35,079 nt of DNA from Collinsella sp. (GTDB lineage: Bacteria; Actinomycetota; Coriobacteriia; Coriobacteriales; Coriobacteriaceae): contig JAGZWV010000014.1 of NCBI GenBank assembly GCA_018378775.1, positions 1 to 35,079 of the forward strand, in the 5' to 3' direction. Positions 32,346-35,079 of the stretch are shown here, in pieces. The position numbers were made by a program, and so were the translations under genes. The first letter of the stretch is position 1; each line of letters opens with the position of its first letter. The notes beneath the pieces were generated by a model. The model saw only the letters and a list, made by a program, of their open reading frames with translations, searched no databases and was not told where the DNA came from.

Positions 32346-33308
32346 CTAGTCCACAATGACAAGGAATGTCGTGTAGAGACCCAGATGGAGCCTGTCGCTG
32401 TTTTCGATTTCCACTGGGGGATAGATCTTGCCGGGCTCGCGTAGGTCGCGCGGCGGCTCGATTACGATATCGCCGTCGCCCGCGCCCGATTCGAGCACCG
32501 TGCCGTTGGTCGATCCAAGGCCCTGGGCGTACCAGTGCTCACCCTCAAGCCAAATGCGAAGATGTTCGCGCGATGCATCGGCGCCCACATCGGTGATGCT
32601 GGGCGAGGTTTTGGGCAAGGATCCAATTACCGTGCCACGCGGATCGCGTGTGAGGGGATGGATTTGCATGTCGACGCAGTTGTCGGCATGTGTCCTGAGC
32701 AGACCGAGGTTGGGAGCGACGGCGTGCGGCTGATCCAGACTGCCCATAAAGCCACGTCCGACGGTAGTTTCGGTGGTGCCAAAGTGCCCACCCGTCTTGC
32801 TGTCGCAAAAGCGCTCGACGGTGGCCACGCCCTGAACGGGATCGGCGAGCGCCCCCGTTGCCACAAAGAGCATAAGGTAAAGCGTGCTTTTCTCACGCAC
32901 GGCATTGCCGTCAAAGTTGTCGATGCGATTGAGGGCATTTGCATATAGGCGGCTGTCCAGCTTGTAGCTGGCGAGAGCCGACATCATTTCGTTGGCGGCC
33001 GGACCGCGATAGTGCTCGGCGATTGCCCGATAGGCGGACTCGCCGCCGCCGAGCTTGCTGCAGATTGCCGCGGAAAGGTTGAGCGTGGTGACGGTAAAGT
33101 CGCTGTAGATGGCGGGCGCGCACTGGTCAGGCTTGCGATGGACGATGTAACGGGTGAGATACGAGCGGTTGGAAGAGCATTTCTCGAGCAGGGTACTGCC
33201 GAGATAAGAGTTTCCATTGATGAGCATTCGGGCGATCTCGAGATGTTTAAGACCGCCGAACGAGCGGATATCGTTATAGAGGACCGAGCAAGGCGTCTCT
33301 GCTGCCAC
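32346..33308 (-). CDS. FHA-domain protein paired with the kinase
   Basis: 320 residues. The first about 200 residues are helical and not recognised (CSKLGGGESAYRAIAEHYRG, NEMMSALASYKLDSRLYANA). The C-terminal FHA domain (about 225-318) has VIGSLPKTSPSITD, the phosphothreonine-binding pattern ASREHLRIWLEGEHWYAQ, and GLGSTNGTVL. FHA domains bind phosphothreonine, so this is a likely substrate or adaptor of the adjacent kinase. The GTG at 33308 is chosen because AAAGGAGG lies 5 nt upstream; the longer TTG start at 33338 has no ribosome site. A TATAAT box on the minus strand at 33416-33421 may be its -10. Confidence 0.85.
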   Translation of the reverse strand: MAAETPCSVLYNDIRSFGGLKHLEIARMLINGNSYLGSTLLEKCSSNRSYLTRYIVHRKPDQCAPAIYSDFTVTTLNLSAAICSKLGGGESAYRAIAEHYRGPAANEMMSALASYKLDSRLYANALNRIDNFDGNAVREKSTLYLMLFVATGALADPVQGVATVERFCDSKTGGHFGTTETTVGRGFMGSLDQPHAVAPNLGLLRTHADNCVDMQIHPLTRDPRGTVIGSLPKTSPSITDVGADASREHLRIWLEGEHWYAQGLGSTNGTVLESGAGDGDIVIEPPRDLREPGKIYPPVEIENSDRLHLGLYTTFLVIVD

Positions 33309-33415
33309 GGATACCTCCTTTGATTGCTTCCTAGCCAATATGGCGATAGGAATTAATGGCTCCCGGTGGGCGACGTATTAAATGGCTGCGCAATATACAG
33401 CGTAACCAAAGCAAC

Positions 33416-33421
33416 ATTATA
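33416..33421 (-). promoter_or_regulatory. Candidate -10 box of the FHA-kinase transcript
   Basis: A perfect TATAAT on the minus strand lies 107 bp upstream of the FHA start codon. The -35 region is weak (CTGCAA-like), so the call rests mainly on the -10 and the position. Confidence 0.4.
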
Positions 33422-33487
33422 GGCCACATGTTCGAAATTGCAGGAAGACTGAGAGATTTGGTTTGGACTGGACGGAAATCCCCCTCT

Positions 33488-33625
33488 GTCTTGTTCTGTA
33501 ACATTTGGACCCGGTTTTGCCCTGCATCTGTTACAGATTGAGACGTTTGTGAGCCGTGTCGACCGTTTGTCTCGATCTGTAACACGTAGAGGAAGATTTG
33601 CCCTGTAGATGTTACAGATTGAGAC
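33488..33625. repeat. Pair of 57-bp palindromic repeats
   Basis: Units 33488-33544 and 33569-33625 with a 24-bp spacer, the only spacer in the window not of 23 bp. Cores are in the T-run sense. The pair lies between the divergent FHA and helicase genes. The remaining gene-free sequence 33626-33896 is described under the helicase leader. Confidence 0.95.
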
Positions 33626-33691
33626 AATCAGCCAGGCCCGCCCCGTCCGCCTCGTCATCTGTGGTTTACGTGGGGGCATGCGAAGCACGGG

Positions 33692-33896
33692 TATACTAAC
33701 CGGCGGCGAATCTGCTCCATCGCTTAGAGCTGCTGCGTCTGGACGGCGCGTGATAGGGCTGCCAAAGCGATCGCCAGCGTGCTGAGCAACGTCCTCTCTG
33801 TGCGCACCCGTTTTTGTATGTATTAGCGCACTACCAAGCACGCCCGCGCGGCCGCATGCCGTGCCCATAACGCGTGCAGATAAGGAACAACGACAT
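33692..33896 (+). promoter_or_regulatory. Possible promoter and long leader of the DEAD-box helicase gene
   Basis: A -10-like TATACT at 33692-33697 has no clear -35. If it is used, the leader is about 190 nt. The leader contains a GTGCGC/GCGCAC inverted repeat (33800-33805 and 33826-33831) around a T-rich loop. Long structured leaders are known for cold-responsive RNA helicase genes, but that is a family analogy, not shown here. Confidence 0.4.
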
Positions 33897-35079
33897 ATGC
33901 GTAATTCTGTATCCGACGTCACGGACGCCGAGATTCTGGACGAGACCCGCGAGGCCATGACCCAGGCTGCCTTCGATGCCGCCGATGAGGCCAATGCTGC
34001 CCAGGCCGTCGAGTCCGCTACCGAGAGCCTGCCCGCCTTTGACGAGCTGGGTCTTTCCGACGAAATGCTTCGTGCTATCGAGAACCTGGGCTACACGGCC
34101 CCGACGCCCGTGCAGGCCGGTTCGATTCCTGTGGTACTCGAAGGCCGCGACCTGCTTGCCGCCGCTCAGACCGGCACCGGCAAGACGGCCGCCTTTTTGC
34201 TGCCGACCATGAACAATCTGGAGCACATCGCTCCTCCCAAGCCCGTGCGCGAGCGCGGCGGCCACAACCGTCGTCGCGGTGCCAAGAAGCCCGAGGGCAA
34301 CGGCCGCGGCCCCGTGATGCTCGTCATCACCCCTACGCGCGAGCTCGCCCAGCAAATCGACGAGGTCGCGAGCAAAATCGCCGACGTCACGGGCCATGTT
34401 GCCGTGACCGTCGTGGGCGGCGTGAGCTACAAGCCGCAGACCGCGGCGCTCAAGTATGGCTGTGACATCCTGGTCGCCACGCCGGGCCGTCTGGTCGATC
34501 TGATCGAGCAGGGTGCCTGCCACCTGGACGAGGTTAAGGTCCTGGTGCTCGACGAGGCCGATCGCATGCTCGACATGGGCTTTTTGCCCGCCGTTCGCCG
34601 TATTGTGCGCGAGACGCCGGCCGAGCGCCAGACGCTGCTGTTCTCGGCGACCCTCGACGAGGAGGCCGTGGGCGAGATCACCGACCTGGTGAGCGACCCG
34701 GCACGCGTGGAGATCGCGCCCGCCACGTCGACCGCCGACACCGTCGACCAGTTTGTATTCCCGGTGTCCATCGAGGCCAAGAACAATCTGCTGCCCGAGT
34801 TCCTCAAGAAGGAGGGCCCGGAGCGCACCATCGTCTTTATGCGCACCAAGCACCGCGCCGACAGCTGCTGCCGTCGTCTGGAGCGCAAGGGCATCAAGGC
34901 CGCCGCGATTCACGGCAACCGCAGCCAGGCTCAGCGCGAGCGTGCCCTTTCGGCCTTCCGCGACGGTACCGTCGACGTGTTGGTGGCAACCGACGTGCTC
35001 GCCCGCGGCATCGACATCAGCGACGTGCGCTACGTCGTGAACTTTGACGTGCCGGCCGAGCCGACCGACTACATCCACC
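33897..35079 (+). CDS. DEAD-box ATP-dependent RNA helicase (3' end outside window)
   Basis: The frame from ATG 33897 (AAGGA upstream) is open to the window end, 394 codons. RhlE/DeaD-type helicase that unwinds RNA. The core starts near residue 47 after a short acidic N-terminal stretch. Motifs: Q motif (GYTAPTPVQ), I AAQTGTGKT, Ia PTRELAQQ, GG and TPGR, II VLDEADRMLDMGF, III FSAT, IV IVFMRTK, V ATDVLARGID. A 25-residue basic insertion rich in Arg and Gly (ERGGHNRRRGAKKPEGNGRG) lies between motifs I and Ia, where most homologues have a short linker. Motif VI and the C-terminus are outside the window. Cold-shock and rRNA roles are typical. Confidence 0.94.
   Translation, partial: MRNSVSDVTDAEILDETREAMTQAAFDAADEANAAQAVESATESLPAFDELGLSDEMLRAIENLGYTAPTPVQAGSIPVVLEGRDLLAAAQTGTGKTAAFLLPTMNNLEHIAPPKPVRERGGHNRRRGAKKPEGNGRGPVMLVITPTRELAQQIDEVASKIADVTGHVAVTVVGGVSYKPQTAALKYGCDILVATPGRLVDLIEQGACHLDEVKVLVLDEADRMLDMGFLPAVRRIVRETPAERQTLLFSATLDEEAVGEITDLVSDPARVEIAPATSTADTVDQFVFPVSIEAKNNLLPEFLKKEGPERTIVFMRTKHRADSCCRRLERKGIKAAAIHGNRSQAQRERALSAFRDGTVDVLVATDVLARGIDISDVRYVVNFDVPAEPTDYIH

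Overview
The window looks like chromosomal DNA from a high-GC anaerobic actinobacterium, most likely a gut Coriobacteriia of the Collinsella type. The reasons are GC-rich codon use, actinobacterial linkage of ftsE-ftsX with smpB, an LPXTG-anchored surface protein, a membrane Ser/Thr kinase next to an FHA protein, a rubredoxin/flavin reductase pair, and many intergenic hairpin repeats. The genus is my inference; no marker gene proves it.

Layout. 1-45 is the 5' end of a minus-strand gene, probably a transposase. 46-478 has no gene: it holds a putative IS end (101-122), a 123-bp inverted repeat (252-374) and the ftsE leader. 479-4877 carries the housekeeping genes ftsE, ftsX and rnr. 4878-7460 is an accessory stretch: serine recombinase, VanZ-like membrane protein, ArsC/Spx-like protein, a three-unit palindrome array and a probably truncated gene. 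Then come tRNA-Gln and tRNA-Glu, a TPR-like protein, smpB, a flavin reductase and a rubredoxin. 10473-11729 (minus) is an Nramp metal transporter. 12093-18274 is gltB-gltD. 18628-22349 has an unknown protein, a PD-(D/E)XK nuclease-like protein set among repeats, and an amidohydrolase. On the minus strand follow a zinc-ribbon membrane protein, the copper operon copA-copZ-csoR, a 1111-residue coiled-coil/CAP/LPXTG surface protein, a receptor-like kinase and an FHA protein. The window ends inside a plus-strand DEAD-box helicase.

The most unusual feature is a family of 57-bp palindromic elements: twelve complete copies plus one truncated copy. Each has 16-bp inverted arms close to GTCTCRATCTGTAACA around a variable 24-25 bp asymmetric core. 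When copies are tandem they are separated by 23 bp (once 24), giving an 80-bp period. The only 4-copy array lies directly before the start of the nuclease-like gene (19688-20764), and another copy begins 8 bp after its stop. This recalls REP repeats around RAYT transposases, but the protein type is different. I propose it as a candidate undescribed repeat/nuclease system.

Other hairpin families are present: a 46-bp palindrome repeated three times with a 62-bp period (6837-7006), a 67-bp MITE-like element whose ends match the putative IS end (9389-9455 and 101-122), and GGGGAC-ended palindromes (18292-18332, 22985-23031).

Genes that work together: ftsE/ftsX (division ABC complex); gltB/gltD (glutamate synthase); copA/copZ/csoR with a CsoR-type operator (copper efflux); flavin reductase/rubredoxin (electron transfer); FHA protein/kinase (phospho-signalling); rnr/smpB (RNA decay and ribosome rescue, here separated by the accessory stretch).
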